Positions 38,201 through 50,859 of a DNA stretch of 64,000 bases are shown here, piece after piece. The position numbers and the translations under genes are program-made. The stretch lies in contig CM072152.1 in the NCBI GenBank assembly GCA_036850595.1, forward strand, positions 6,281,640 to 6,345,639, given 5' to 3'. Below the pieces are notes generated by a model. It was not told the origin of the DNA. It ran no database searches and saw only the letters and a program-made list of their open reading frames with translations. Position 1 is the first letter of the stretch, and each line of letters opens with the position of its first letter. This stretch comes from Rhyacichthys aspro (taxonomy: Eukaryota > Chordata > Actinopteri > Gobiiformes > Rhyacichthyidae).

Positions 38201-41200
38201 GTGTCCGAAATGGCAAGCTTTAGTCAATGAACTTCCATCTGGTAAACGAAGTGAGAGTAGTATGCCTACATATCACTGCAGCTGAAACCAAAGTCTCAAA
38301 CTCAAGTTTAGAGCTTACCTTTAACTTCAAGCTCTGAGTTCAGCTGATTAAACACTTTTCTTTAAATGCAAGACAAATCTGGTACTGCCCATTAAAGTTT
38401 ACTTTTAGCTCAATGTTAAACAAGACAGAATGACAATATATTGTGATGTGTTTTTGTTTGCTTACTGTCTTTCCTTCTGCTATTTATAAAAAAGCCTCAT
38501 TAATCTGTTTTGATGTAGTACAGTTTAAGTTTAGAACAGTCTCAACATGTATACCACCAGAATTTCACCACCTTTTTACCCATTACGTATCTACACTATG
38601 TAACTTTGCTCACTTATTATGAAATATTCCTGTTTTTCTTATGGTGAGTTTTAATATCTATATATTTAAAAGGAAAATGACAGAGGCTGACGTAAACACA
38701 TTGTGTACTAAGTGTGATGACAGAAGTGCGAAAGTCTGTCTTTCCAAGAGGATGGAAAGACGCAAAACTTCCTAAGACTTCCCAATGTCACGTTTATCCA
38801 GTGTTAGTTTATCCGTGGTAAGAGCAGAGCAGTGGGGGTCTGTGCTGAAGGTGTGCATAGTAGCCGTCTTCTGGCACCCACCCTGACATCATCATCTCGT
38901 CACCTTTTACCCCTTTTGGCAGCTCACTATTGTTTCAAAGCAGTGAGCACAGACATGTTTCCTAGTACATTTGGCCCACACTCTCGAGTCAGTCTTCTAA
39001 AAACATCTCCCCGCACCGCTTAGTCGTTAAGGGCGCTGCATTCTGAACCTCGCTAGTCATTTGTTTGACCGCAATTAAACCCGGGAATGGAACAAGGAGT
39101 GTTTTTATGAAAGCTATAATTGCTTGTAAGGACTCCGAGTGTTTACGTTAGGGACCATTAGCTGCACTGATCAGACCTCAGATATGCAAACTTACCCCTG
39201 GGAGGCATTTCAACACTTCACAGCGCTCCTGACACCGCAGGGCCACACAACCAGCAACCAGCGTTACCTTAGGCCCATGTGGAGGTCTTTACACACAAGT
39301 ACGAGCGTGATGTCAACACCTCAATGAACTCCACAGAGGATATGAAACAAGCTGACTTTTGTATGTTATGAATGCAACACGACTTACATTTCAAGTGTTT
39401 GTGTCCTCTAAAAATGTAGGGCAATGTCTCCTGACCTGAATAAAATACAGGCTATGGTAGTTACAACTTTTGTCATCTGTACACCATCAGGTTGTTGAAG
39501 AAATAAGTCATTAGCTCCTTTATGCAAACTTTTTGTGGCAGAATTCAGTAATTGCTACGTATGAGGTGGGGTGGTCCTCCATTTATCCCAAAATGGAGTT
39601 GTCACAGAGGTTAGACAGATGGAGGAGGATTGTGCATAAATGAATTAGCCTACAGTTAGGAAGACTCAATGGCAATCAATATTTTGCATTCAGGTGCTCA
39701 TAGCTTCCAAAATGGGGGTTACCTTACTTTTCATTCGAAGCTAAATGCTAGTAGGCCTATATATTTAACATGTATCTTTAGCTAACATTCATCACTGTTA
39801 ATACCTTTTGTCACATTGTGTAAAAATCTTGCATGTACATTCTTCACACACTATAAGACTGTTGGCTTTTAATGAGGCGCCATGACTTAAATCCACAGAC
39901 ATTGGCTCAGCTTTTTGTTGAGAGAAAATCCTTTATATATCATAGAAATTAATATAAAAGGGTTTCTTGTAATGTACATCGATATCTATTTGGATCAGAT
40001 TCAGCAATTCATATTCATATAATTAATAATGAATTATTCATATAGTTCAATTCACCTGTTTGAGCCAGTATTTATCAGTATCAGCAATTAAAAGCATCAA
40101 AAAGAGACAAGAAGGGGCATAGTTAGGGTGGATAACCCCAATGCAGCTTTGGTGCTCGTTGAAGGGGCAACACCCCACCCAATAGGTGGAAGTTTGTTAG
40201 ATTAGAAAGAGACCTGGCTAAACTACCCAACCATATATGCTAAAGTCTCAATGAACTGTCTGATTTTACAATGAGTGTAGATATGGCTAGAACACATTAG
40301 ATTAGAAAACCAATTCTTACAATGATCTCTTTACTCTTCCAACAGTGAAGATTAGCACGAAGGATCTTACAACAAAAACAATGTTCCTTTTCTTCCACAA
40401 GAAAACAATGCACCTATGAGAATCCTGCGCTCTTAAAGATTTTGAAAGCGCACTTTTTTATTGTTGTTTTCTGAAGAGGCCTCTGTCAGTCTGTTTTGCT
40501 TATGTGCAGTTGCTAAGTGGTAAAATGTGCAATCCAATGGCAGCTGCCAAGTTTAATGTTGCATGACAATGAGTCAAATGCTTCCTGAGAGTGAGTGTAT
40601 AGTACGACGTGTGGTTTGGCGTTCCAACACAAGTAAACATATGTAACTGGGTTCGTGTACAAGCAGGGGACATGTACACAGACTAAAGATGTCCCAGAGC
40701 TCAAAATCTGTTCCAGAATTTGCCACTTCAAAAATCAGAAACAAATTTTGTGAAATTCCATGCATGTTCAACTAAAGGAAGTAACATGAAAAATATATAT
40801 ACTATTAGAAATAAACTTCGAAACTTACTTTTTAACAGAAGTCAAGTTGAAAAAATGAATGAATGAAAGTAAATAAAGACCAGCCAACTATTATAAATCC
40901 ACAATACTACTTGATTTTATGTATGTTTATGAAGATTGCATGAGAACTACAATTGTCCTTTACCTGTCACCAGGCAAAACACTAATTTCATCCTATCCTA
41001 TATCAGTTTTCTTGAACAATTGTGGTCAATTAGGCTGATTTTACTGAATTTTGTACAATTACTTTGTACAGCAACTGTAGGCACTACCTTAAACTTAAAA
41101 AGCGATACGTATTTTTATTTTATTTATAAGAGTACAGATTATTTTGGAATAACAAGTGCATTTTAGAAACTAAATTATGTTTTTTTTATTCAAAATCTTT

Positions 41201-41216
41201 ACATTCAACAGACATT

Positions 41217-41247
<31 letters not shown>

Positions 41248-43601
41248 GCATGACTCCAATGTAAAATATTAAAAGATATTGTTAAGCTAAATGTGCTTTA
41301 GAAAGTCCCACATAAAGATAGAATATTATTTCATAACATGGATTCACGTTTTAGAAAGTGATGCTAAATTGAAAAAAAATGGTGGCGGCGCTAGCTTCAA
41401 TCGATGTAGAAAGCTAGTGTAGCAAACATCTCTTAACAACAGAGACAGGTTTGTTCTGCATCATTACAAGACCTCTGTGGTGCAATGGCTGGTTTGGCAA
41501 CACTGAGCAACATAGGCATACTGAAATTGCTTTAAAAAATGATTGTGGCTATTGACTCATAAACCTGTAAGCATCTCATCCACCTGTAGGATCTGTTTGA
41601 CTTGACGAGACGGCTCCACAGCAGACTGGAAGCTGTGGTCTTTGGAGGAGAAATACCATCATGCGGTTTGATCATCCAGGGACCACCAACCTAGACCTAC
41701 TCCATCCTTATGTGGGAGTCTTGGTTCTAAACTCTGCCAATCACCATCATGGGACTGTTTGAGAGAAATCACCGTGTCCCCTTTTTTCTGCCATTTTCTA
41801 ATCAAACGTCTTCAGATGTAAAACCGCATGCATCTGCTACAGATATTTCCACATCCCATTAGTCAGTTTGAGTTCACAGTACATTTCAATCTGGGGACAT
41901 AAAACCTAATGTTTGTTTAAAAGCCATCTATTAAATACACATTCAGCCAGTTTGGGAAATAGTTTGTGGCATTACTTGAAGAAAAACACATAATTGTAAT
42001 AATAGCATATGATTAGTGGTGTCAGTTGTTAAATGGAATGAACAACAGGTCAATTACCGAACATTGGACATTTGCTTTTGAACTGTCCCATGGCAGAACC
42101 CTTTAATACACTTAAAATATAGAAAATATGCATTGTAAATGTCATAATGCAAAGTCATAAAATCATCCATGCTTTTTAACGCTTATCCCAGCTGCTTTGA
42201 GCATAAAGTGGGTTAAAACCTGGATAACCATACTGTCAGACTGATTAACTATGGGAAGACACTAGTTCAAGTCTTTGGATAGTCATATTTACATGACACC
42301 AAAACACCTCGGCTGTACTGGGAACACAGCTTTTCAATTCTGGGGTTTTCCTGGAGCGGATACTCTGAAGCATCAGTACGCATTTACAAAAATGGATGAG
42401 GTGTTGCAACAAAACAACTTCTTTGTGGAACGAACAACCAAAACCGCAAAAGAATCTTTGTGTTTTGGGCAAAGTGTATCTTTAGACATGGGTTTAGTTA
42501 TGGGTTTGAGTCCAAGTTAAGTTCTGGCTTAAGTAATAGTTTTAGTCCCTATATAGTTCAAGTCTAGACTTGGTTTAGTCATGGTTTGCTCTTTATTTCT
42601 GGCTTAGCTCTGAGTCATGGGTTTAGTCTGGGTTAGTTCTGGTTCGTCCTTGGTCAAGGTTTATTCTGATACTGATTTAGTTCTGAGCTTAGTCTTAGGT
42701 TTAATTATTTTCAAGTCCTATAGTTTGCACTTGGGTTCTTAGTCTTTGCTTTGTTTTGTCCTGGATTGTTAAAATTTAGCCATAATAATTTAGCTACGAA
42801 GTTTAGTCAAAGTTTAAACCTAAGGTTAGTCTGGGTTTATCCCATTAGTCCTGAAGGGTCCACTCCAGCACACTTCATTCCTCCTGAGTTTAGTCTTGCT
42901 TCAATTTAATTAAGATTTAATTCTGTTTAGACTTAGTTTTAAACTTGATTTATTCCTGGTTCAATTCTTGGTTTTAGTTTTGATTTAACTTCTCAAGAAA
43001 AAATAAACGCCTCTGAATTTCTAATCTTGAATAACATTTTCCCGCTAATTTCGTCAATTTTGGTTGAACTTACTTGAGAATAAAACAAAAAACAACGAAC
43101 TCTAATAACTATGTTCAGTATTTAGTTTATACTCTATGATTCTAGACACACTCTGACCTGAAGTTACGCGCAACCAAAACTGTCCTTACCATCACGTCTG
43201 CACTCACCCATGTTGACGAAGCTCATGACCATGTCCGCGTCGTCCAGGAAGCGGCTGTCCTGTGGGGAGAGCGCGGGCGGAGGCTGCGTCGCCGCGGGCC
43301 TGTAGTACTCGTAGCCGGGCGCGCGGAGGTCCGTGGAGATGGTGTTGTACAGGTCCAGCATGAACATCGGCGCGGCGTTGTGCTTGGTGTGGTCGTGCGG
43401 CCGAGGGCGGTGCGGCAGACCCAGGATGGACAGGATCTCCCGCTGCATCTCCCGGCGCTCCTGGCTCCTCAGCCGCCTCTGGATGAAGCTGGAGCGCACC
43501 TCGTTCTCCAGGGAGAAGTTGGAGAACGCTAGGTGAGTGCCCAAGACGCAGTGAAACCAAGAGAAGACGCAGAGAATCTTCGCAAAAGCGCTTGGAACCA
43601 T
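32282..43601 (-). CDS. bmp7: Bone morphogenetic protein 7 (420 aa, complete)
   Basis: Seven exons: 43,601-43,208; 37,601-37,418; 36,153-36,005; 33,638-33,438; 33,191-33,118; 32,847-32,737; 32,431-32,282. All join in frame; exons 3 and 6 (149 and 111 bases) have the lengths I recall for human BMP7. It is a secreted TGF-beta ligand: a signal peptide (about residues 1-25), a prodomain with RRLRSQERREMQREILS, a furin site RSVR (278-281) and a mature domain of 139 residues, as in human. The seven cysteines are C319, C348, C352, C384, C385, C417 and C419, and a glycosylation site NAT is at 361-363. The end KKYRNMVVRACGCH is identical to human. The ATG was chosen over upstream in-frame codons because none of those is ATG. 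Exon 3 uses a weak gtctgt donor. Whether this is the a or b fish copy is not decided. Confidence 0.97.
34438..35210. repeat. Interspersed repeat, family C, copy 2 (interrupted)
   Basis: The flanks of the hAT-like insertion rejoin into a sequence collinear with 23,245-23,690. Confidence 0.6.
34473..34992. mobile_element. hAT-like non-autonomous element inside repeat family C
   Basis: The ends caggggcaggcaa and tgcccaggtctg are imperfect inverted repeats. The termini carry 'gagggccacatt' and 'ctgagggccgga/ggcccccgggcc', typical of hAT-derived repeats. A perfect 8-bp duplication, gtgtagtg, flanks it (34,465-34,472 and 34,993-35,000). It splits a family C copy spanning 34,438-35,210. It lies in bmp7 intron 3, and no transposase is encoded. 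Confidence 0.85.
37602..43207. other. bmp7 intron 1
   Basis: This 5.6-kb intron is the largest of the gene. It contains a poly-A run of about 23 bases (41,220-41,242) and a degenerate ggtttagttctg array at 42,486-43,000. No additional exon was recognised. Frames at 42,245-42,520 on both strands have no signature. Confidence 0.6.
42486..43000. repeat. Degenerate tandem array of 'ggtttagttctg'
   Basis: Some 500 bases of diverged units around ggtttagtc/gttctgg, such as 'gggtttagtctgggttagtt'. The array lies in bmp7 intron 1, close to exon 1. Confidence 0.7.
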
Positions 43602-43960
43602 TTTGGCACCAACTTTTACGCACTGCTTTGACTTGCCCAAGTGTTTACACAAGAAAACGATTTCTCTTTCTATATCAACTCACTTGAAAAATACGCAATT
43701 CTGAAATGGCTCATGTATCCTTCTTTACGTTAAGCACTGACGTAGCGTAATCCTCGGTGCGTGCGCTCCACTGATGGCTGATGTTTATATTGAGGGCTTA
43801 TGACAGAGGAATGGAGAAGAGGGAGGGGCGCAGAGACAAACCCAGGTTGAGTCAATTAAACGGATCAGTGTCCAGTAATGAGGAGGGGTCTTTGTTTTGC
43901 TAATGGGAGAGTTGGGTGTGGACTTTTACCGCGCTAAGTGTCTGTTTTGCATCGCACTGT
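43602..43960 (-). promoter_or_regulatory. 5' UTR and promoter region of bmp7
   Basis: CpG- and G-rich sequence (gggaggggcgcag near 43,820) lies directly upstream of the bmp7 start on the minus strand. The transcription start is not defined. Confidence 0.4.
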
Positions 43961-46180
43961 TTATAGCATCGATCGTTCACGCTACTACTGTGGGTGCCTA
44001 ATAATCCAGCCAATGTCCAATCAATTCATTCACATTATCTCTTTGTTTGGCAGTGTTTACATCGTCAAATTTGACACTGAATATATTGAATGAATGTGTA
44101 ATGAATAGTTGTGATGAAAGGTACAATTCACTAGAGCTTCTAAGGGGATGTAGTGCAACTGTACGTTTTATGGCAGCTCTCTCTCATATGGTTCAAGTTT
44201 TTCCTGAATGCTTTGGCTGAACACAGTACGTATAAATAAACTGGTGAATCTAAAATTGCCCATAGTGAAGATTAAATTAATTATATATCATTGTATGTGT
44301 TTTTAGTCAGATACATAAAGCAGGCCTGAAAGTTGTCTTTTTGGGGCTGGAAACAGAGCATTGTGTTGTGCCAATCTCAGTAGCCAACAAAAACTTGGAC
44401 AAAAACTTCTATGATGTCTCTATTAAAATAGCCCACTAACTCTGCCTCCTTCTTCAAAAGTTAACCCTGAAAGATTACGTTCTTCATCAAAGACTGGACT
44501 TTTACTCCACTGGTGTATGCAGACTAAGCAATTGCCAAGAGAGCCCCCAAAGACAGCTAATATATCTTACTTTTGATTTTAGGTGACCATAGTACTTTCC
44601 ATTTAAACATTTGGCTTATGTGGATGTGCATGGAGTCATAGCTAATATGTTTTATGTGCCTCAAATCCAGTATAACCCCCAGGTACCTCCCACTTAGAGC
44701 CCTCAGTGTCACCAGAATTGCCTGAGTTGGGGCCGGGTCAAAGACTGGACTTAGTTGTAGTATTATCATAGACCCCTGTGTATTGACACGTGGTCTCACT
44801 TTGGTTACTAAATAAAGACTCAAATAATACATCATTAGATAAATAACAGGGAAAACATAACAGCATCCTTTTGGTCTGCTTTATTGAAAATATTGTGTTT
44901 CATAGCAGCATATAGAGATCTGGGCTTTCCTAAACAGCAAGTTTGTGGTAGACGTTTCAAAGTGTCTAAACATCAGTAAATATAACCTTAATCCCATAAT
45001 CCTCATTAAAGTACATTTTTAAACAGAGAGATCACATTCAAAGATGTAGTCTTCAAAGCACTTCACTGGGGCTATCTGAATTTCAAATATGGCTATTAAA
45101 GGTGAGAGTGGGTGTAGGGTCATGAATGATAAAACACAAACTGATGATGGCTGCCTATGGTCATCTGACTGGACTAGCACAAACGTCTCCATGTCTGTCC
45201 ACACTTCTGGTTTTTGGCATGATTTTACGGCTTGTGCCACAGTTTTAGTTCTGATTACCACGTGAATGGCCTTTTGTGGACAAAATAATATTCTTTTTTT
45301 TTTAATGTTTGCACTTTTCAGCATTAAGCATTAAATAACATAGAAAACGGTCAGTTCAAAATGTGGTAATTGCATATAATCATCAGGTCAGTGTTGTCTC
45401 TTTTAACATATATCTAACTTAACGAAGAGTTACTCAGTTTTATGCACTTCGCACATGCCTGCCTAAAGAGACCTGTTTATTATCTACTGCAAAGGTGTGT
45501 AAATATCACTGCTTATCCATATTAATGACCATTATAAAAGGTTTTCAAATTCTAGGTTTAAAGATTGTTTAGTGACACGTGCCTTGGTGTTTCAACTGAC
45601 CTTTAGCTTTCACATTGACCTATTAAAGTTATTCTATCAACTTTATCAATTTGTATTTAAACCTGCTCTCAGGATTGCTGTTTTTTTTATTATTGTGTAT
45701 TAATTATTACCATATCTGTCAAGGCAAAGATCTAAAACTGTATTTATGGGACAGATAAAAAATGAGAGCGGATTGATTTGGCTCTAGGGCCTTGAATTAA
45801 AGTCTTAATAATGTGTACCATATAGCCATACAACTTGTATACAATACAAAAATACGTAGCTAGCTAATAAAAATGAAGAACGCGACTACATTGCTACTGA
45901 TTTATTTGTCTTATTTTATTCGTGCATAATGTGTGAATAGGAAACACCTATATGAAGAAGGAATGAATATGATTTTTGGTTTATCTGAGCTTTTATCCTC
46001 TACTGCTATTTTGTGTAAAGCTGCAAATTAAACCCATTTACAGTTTAAACGACAGGTTACTTTAACAGCATATTATTATACTAGCACTAACTGGATTACA
46101 ACAGAAAAATAAAGAGCTATATCCAGCAGCTACATAAAACAACAGCTACTGTCGTGTAGGGACAAGAAATAAATCATTGC
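43961..46180. other. Intergenic between divergent bmp7 and rae1
   Basis: AT-rich sequence without recognisable coding exons. The direct repeat 'tcaaagactggactt' occurs near 44,490 and 44,740. No spo11 exon was recognised. Confidence 0.5.
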
Positions 46181-46257
46181 ACTTAGGAGCACACGTCTGT
46201 TTTCCATTCAAGCTTTTAAATGATGACTTTTCTGTCCTGCACTGCCCCCATGTGGTA

Positions 46258-46388
46258 TGTTTCCCGCTTTCCCTTACGTCATTAATCTGCGACCCACCGG
46301 AGAACAAGCGCCACATTTTGCTGCGCCAAATTATTTTCAACCATTTACAAGCTTTTGCTGTTTATGGCCATATGTTTTCAAAATAGGG
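46258..46388 (+). promoter_or_regulatory. rae1 promoter and likely noncoding exon
   Basis: An E2F-type tttcccgc at 46,260-46,267, an ATF/CREB-type ttacgtcatt at 46,274-46,283 and a second E2F-type gcgccaaa at 46,323-46,330 lie upstream of a donor-like gtatgt after 46,388. The first coding exon has its acceptor at 46,763. The combination fits a growth-linked housekeeping promoter. These are motif matches only. Confidence 0.45.
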
Positions 46389-46792
46389 GTATGTATGATC
46401 ATTTCTGTGTTCAACCGAATTTTTGCCAATATTTATATAATCTGTAAAGTTAATCCCACGTTATTTCATTTATTAGAAGCTAGCCACTGACGTTATTAGC
46501 ATTAGCTGTCATGCAGTTCACACTTAAGCAAATGGGGACTGCTTTGGTTTCAGTGAAGTATTTTTAGCCTTATTCATGTACTAGTTTTACCGTAAAATAT
46601 TGTTGGTGAGATAAAACCCCAACGTAATGCTCTAGCGTTAGCCTCTCAAAAAGCGGTATTAGGTCTAACGCCCTATTGATTGCTATGCTATATTGAAGTG
46701 GAAGTCAAATACTGTAAATGGGAAAGTGATTATGGTTGGTGTAGCTCACTGTTTGTCTTACAGGCTCACCTGGGAGGCACTGTTAATGCACC

Positions 46793-49700
46793 ATGAGTTT
46801 ATTTGGAGCAAACACCGGCTTTGGAACCGGAGGGACAGGGGTTTTTGGAAGCACAACGACAGACAGTCACAATCCTATGAAGGTACATCATCAGCTAATT
46901 AAATTATATTTCTCTCTTTTTTTTATATTACGGAGATAAAAATACCAATTAATTGCTAGGGTTAGTAATTCACGCTCTTTCACAGTCATAAAATAAAAAG
47001 TTCATAAATCAGCAACGGCAACGAAGAAATAGCGTTAATACAAGCCTTATCATTATTACAGTATACTAACTATAGCTAATTAAATATATATCAGGAAGAA
47101 GATAGTCACAGGAAATAAAGTCACAGAATAAACATGTTTTGTATTTTCCAAAATGTAAAAGAATAAAGAATTTAGCATGTAGAATGAAAATGTATAGCAT
47201 CCTAAAGGCTATTGTTACATTTAATATTTAAATTGGTGGAAAGTGTGATATTTTACAATAAAAGATGTCAATGACACAACAGAATTTTTCATTTTGGAGT
47301 TTTGGTTTTCAAAGATAACTTTCTTTTGCTTTGCCTTTCTTCACCCTGCTGACACTTATGTGAAGTTTATGAACTTTGTTCCAGGATGTAGAAGTGTCTT
47401 CTCCTCCTGATGACAGCATCAGTTGCCTGGCCTTCAGTCCTCCCACTCTACCAGGGAACTTTCTCATTGGAGGCTCTTGGGCAAATGATGTAAGTAGTAG
47501 ACATTTGTTAGCAAATAATTGCTGTTAGAATCAAGTTTTGGTCATGGTTTTCAATGATTCAGACATTTACACATTGCATTTCAAAATAATTTACTATACA
47601 AAGCTATGGTACATAAGCTATGGTAAGTAAAAAAAATGCGTGGAACCAGTGAGGTTTTTTTGGGGGGGGGGGGTTAATGCAAATAATTTTTTACTGTCCC
47701 TAAAGTCACATTCTGATCCCGCAAGTCATTTTGTTATTGTGCAGCCACAGTTAATGGTAAGAAAATAAATCTGAATGGAGACAATGTCTATCAGTTTGAA
47801 AAAGTGAGCATTATCTGCATAAAATAAAACCAGCTTCTTTCTGGTTAAAGAAATAAGTAAATGTGTGATAATTGTTAAGTGATTTTTGTGTGACTTACCC
47901 CTCAGGTCCGCTGCTGGGAGGTCCAGGACAATGGCCAAACTGTCCCCAAGGCCCAGCAGATGCACACAGGACCAGTGCTGGATGCCTGCTGGAGTGATGT
48001 AGGTCCCCTAACAAGAGTAGTTACCTCTGTGTTAAAGCCTGTTGAATAATTTACAATGTGCCGTTCTTTTTAACCAGGACGGCAGTAAAGTCTTCACAGC
48101 TTCATGTGACAAGACGGCCAAGATGTGGGATCTGAACAGCAATCAGGCCATGCAGATCGCACAGGTTGGGGAGCAGCTCACTATTCACTGTAAGGTTTTG
48201 AAAGTTAAAGAGATTTATCTGATAGTTGTGTTTTTCTGTTTATAGCATGATGGTCCAATCAAAGCCATTCACTGGATTAAAGCTCCTAACTACAGCTGCA
48301 TCATGACTGGGAGCTGGGACAAAACACTGAAGGTACAATAACAACCATCATTTTTCAGGACATTACTAGATTTTGGCCAAGTTTCTCATTATTTGGCATC
48401 ATATCATTTATGGGAATTTTGTGTTACATGTATAGCCATCATTTGGAATTGTTCCGTCTTCCCTTCTTTGGCTTTAACTCTATACCACTGAAGAAAACAT
48501 TTTTATATTTAAAGCCAGTTAAAAGACGCATTGGTGGAAAATGTGGCACAGTAATGTACACCCAACCAGTTTTACAAGACAATATACATTTTTTCCAGTT
48601 TTTTATTGGGTATCTGTTTACTAGTTGTGCTAAGAATTCTTAGTTTGGCCATTGAAAATTAGATTTTGATCACTCCACATTATTTCCACAATATAGTGCT
48701 GTGAAGGCCCACATTTTGGTTCAGGCCTTGTTTATGCGCTTGTAAGAGGCAGAATATGAATATCATGCAAAAAGAAAGAACCAAAAGAAAGCTCATCATC
48801 CTGTCAACTATTTATCCATGTTCTCTTAGTTCTGGGACACCCGTTCTCCCAATCCCATGATGTCACTGCAGATGCCAGAGAGATGCTACTGTGCAGATGT
48901 TGTAAGTAGTTTATGTGGACACTGATGGACATTTTAAGAATACCTGAAAGAATGATCATTTCACCATTGTCCTGTTCCCGTTTCTGCCCCTGTCTGAAGG
49001 TGTATCCTATGGCAGTGGTGGCCACAGCTGAGCGAGGCCTGATAGTTTATCAACTGGAGAACCAGCCTTCAGAGTTCCGCAGAATAGATTCTCCCCTCAA
49101 ACATCAGGTAATCATAGCCATTAACAGCCATTGATAGTTTTACTGACCTTTAATAATCTAATATAACAAAACATGCAATATGAATCACTTATTTAATAGT
49201 AGCAGTTACATGCTCCTATTGCCTCAATCCTATGTTCAGTGTCTTTGGGTTATTTATCAATAACTCACATTAATTACAAATATTATTGTGATTTTAAGAG
49301 TAAAAAGATAAAGATTTGACATTTCACCCACAATGTCTCTTATACCCTTTATAGCCTAATACTCCACTGATACATTGTTTACAAATTATATAATGCTGCT
49401 ATGTCTGTACATTTCCACTCCCCTCGTAGCACCGCTGTGTGGCCATATTCAAAGACAAGCAGAACAAGCCCACAGGATTTGCTCTAGGAAGTATTGAAGG
49501 CAGAGTGGCCATTCACTACATCAACCCTCCAAACCCGTGAGTTTCACAGTCTCTTTTAATCTGTCAGTCCAATTTTTAGAACTTTTCTTCCAGTATAACT
49601 AAACATTTGCTGAACCACTTAAAATGATCGATGCATGTTTAGATTTGCTCTTTGTCTTCTAGAGCTAAAGACAACTTTACCTTCAAGTGCCACCGGTCCA

Positions 49701-50859
49701 ATGGTAGCAACACAACCACTCCACAGGATATTTATGCTGTACGTTTTCCCAAAATGGTCATGGGGTTTTTTTTTTATGTTTTGAAGACACAAGACTTGTA
49801 TTTAATTGTCATCATATCAATTTGCTCTTTCAGGTGAACGCCATTTCCTTCCACCCGGTCCACGGCACTCTGGCCACTGTGGGCTCAGACGGACGCTTCA
49901 GCTTCTGGGACAAAGACGCTCGGACGAAGTTGAAGACCTCAGAGCAGCTGGACCAGCCCATTACAGCCTGCTGCTTCAACCACAATGGCAACATTTTTGC
50001 CTATGCTTCCAGCTATGACTGGTCCAAGGTACAGGATTTTAAATATTATACTGATTCACAAGTGTCAGCTCACTTTGACTTTGCTTGCATACAGTTTCCT
50101 GAGTAGGTGCATGACATTAGTTTTGAACAATAAAGCTTTAATCAAAGACAGCTTGCTTCCTTTTGAAGAAAGTATGAAGCCTAATGTTCCATTTGTGGCA
50201 AAAAACAAATCAATCATAATTTATAATTCTTAATTAAAATGGAAGGCCTTGACACAAATATAGTCAGTCTTTATCTACTCTAAAGTAGATTGAGAGAAAC
50301 TTGTAAGATTGAGAAACTAAAATAGAATAAATACAGTGGAAAACTAAAACTTACAGATAAGCTATATCACACAATTATTAAAGCTGAGAGTAGTACGATT
50401 AACTATGTTTGACTAATGTATGAAACAAAGATTTTCTGAATTTTTATTCCTAAACAAAATGGAATGAGTTGATTGATAATCATTGATGATAGGAAGTCAC
50501 TGGCACAAGAGTGACTAGAATAAAATGTAAAAACCTCAAGTGGACATTCCAAATGTTCTGTTATATGGTCACCACAGTATAAATCGTATCATGATTATCT
50601 GTACCAAAATTCTGCTTTTAGGTTTGTATAGTGCTTGTATTTTTGGAAAACGGGCATTGTGATTCGTGGATGGACCTTGAGTGCGTTGGAGTGTTTGGAT
50701 TTAACCTTGTAAAGAGCTTAGAAACATGGTCTGATGCTTATCACTAATGGTCTTTTGTTTATGTTTCAGGGCCATGAGTACTACAACCCCCAAAAGAAGA
50801 ACTACATTTTCCTGAGGAATGCTGCAGAGGAGCTGAAACCTCGAAACAAGAAATGGTGA
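46793..50859 (+). CDS. rae1: mRNA export factor RAE1 (369 aa, complete)
   Basis: Eleven coding exons: 46,793-46,882; 47,385-47,489; 47,906-47,998; 48,078-48,164; 48,246-48,332; 48,830-48,901; 49,000-49,107; 49,430-49,536; 49,663-49,738; 49,834-50,028; 50,770-50,859. All junctions are GT/AG and in frame, giving 369 codons against 368 in human, nearly identical throughout (MSLFG start, [52 protein letters not shown], end LKPRNKK). It is a seven-bladed WD40 propeller that binds the GLEBS motif of NUP98 at nuclear pores, acts in mRNA export and has a mitotic spindle role (family knowledge). The end carries one extra residue, Trp, after RNKK. Its neighbours are bmp7 (divergent) and rbm38 (same strand), as in mammals. 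Confidence 0.98.

Noticed and set aside
42245..42520. Overlapping frames on both strands in bmp7 intron 1
   Set aside because: No transposase or other signature could be recognised, and there are no splice-site pairs.
43204..43623. 139-codon frame over bmp7 exon 1
   Set aside because: It is a shifted-frame shadow of bmp7 exon 1, open because of the GC-rich codons there.
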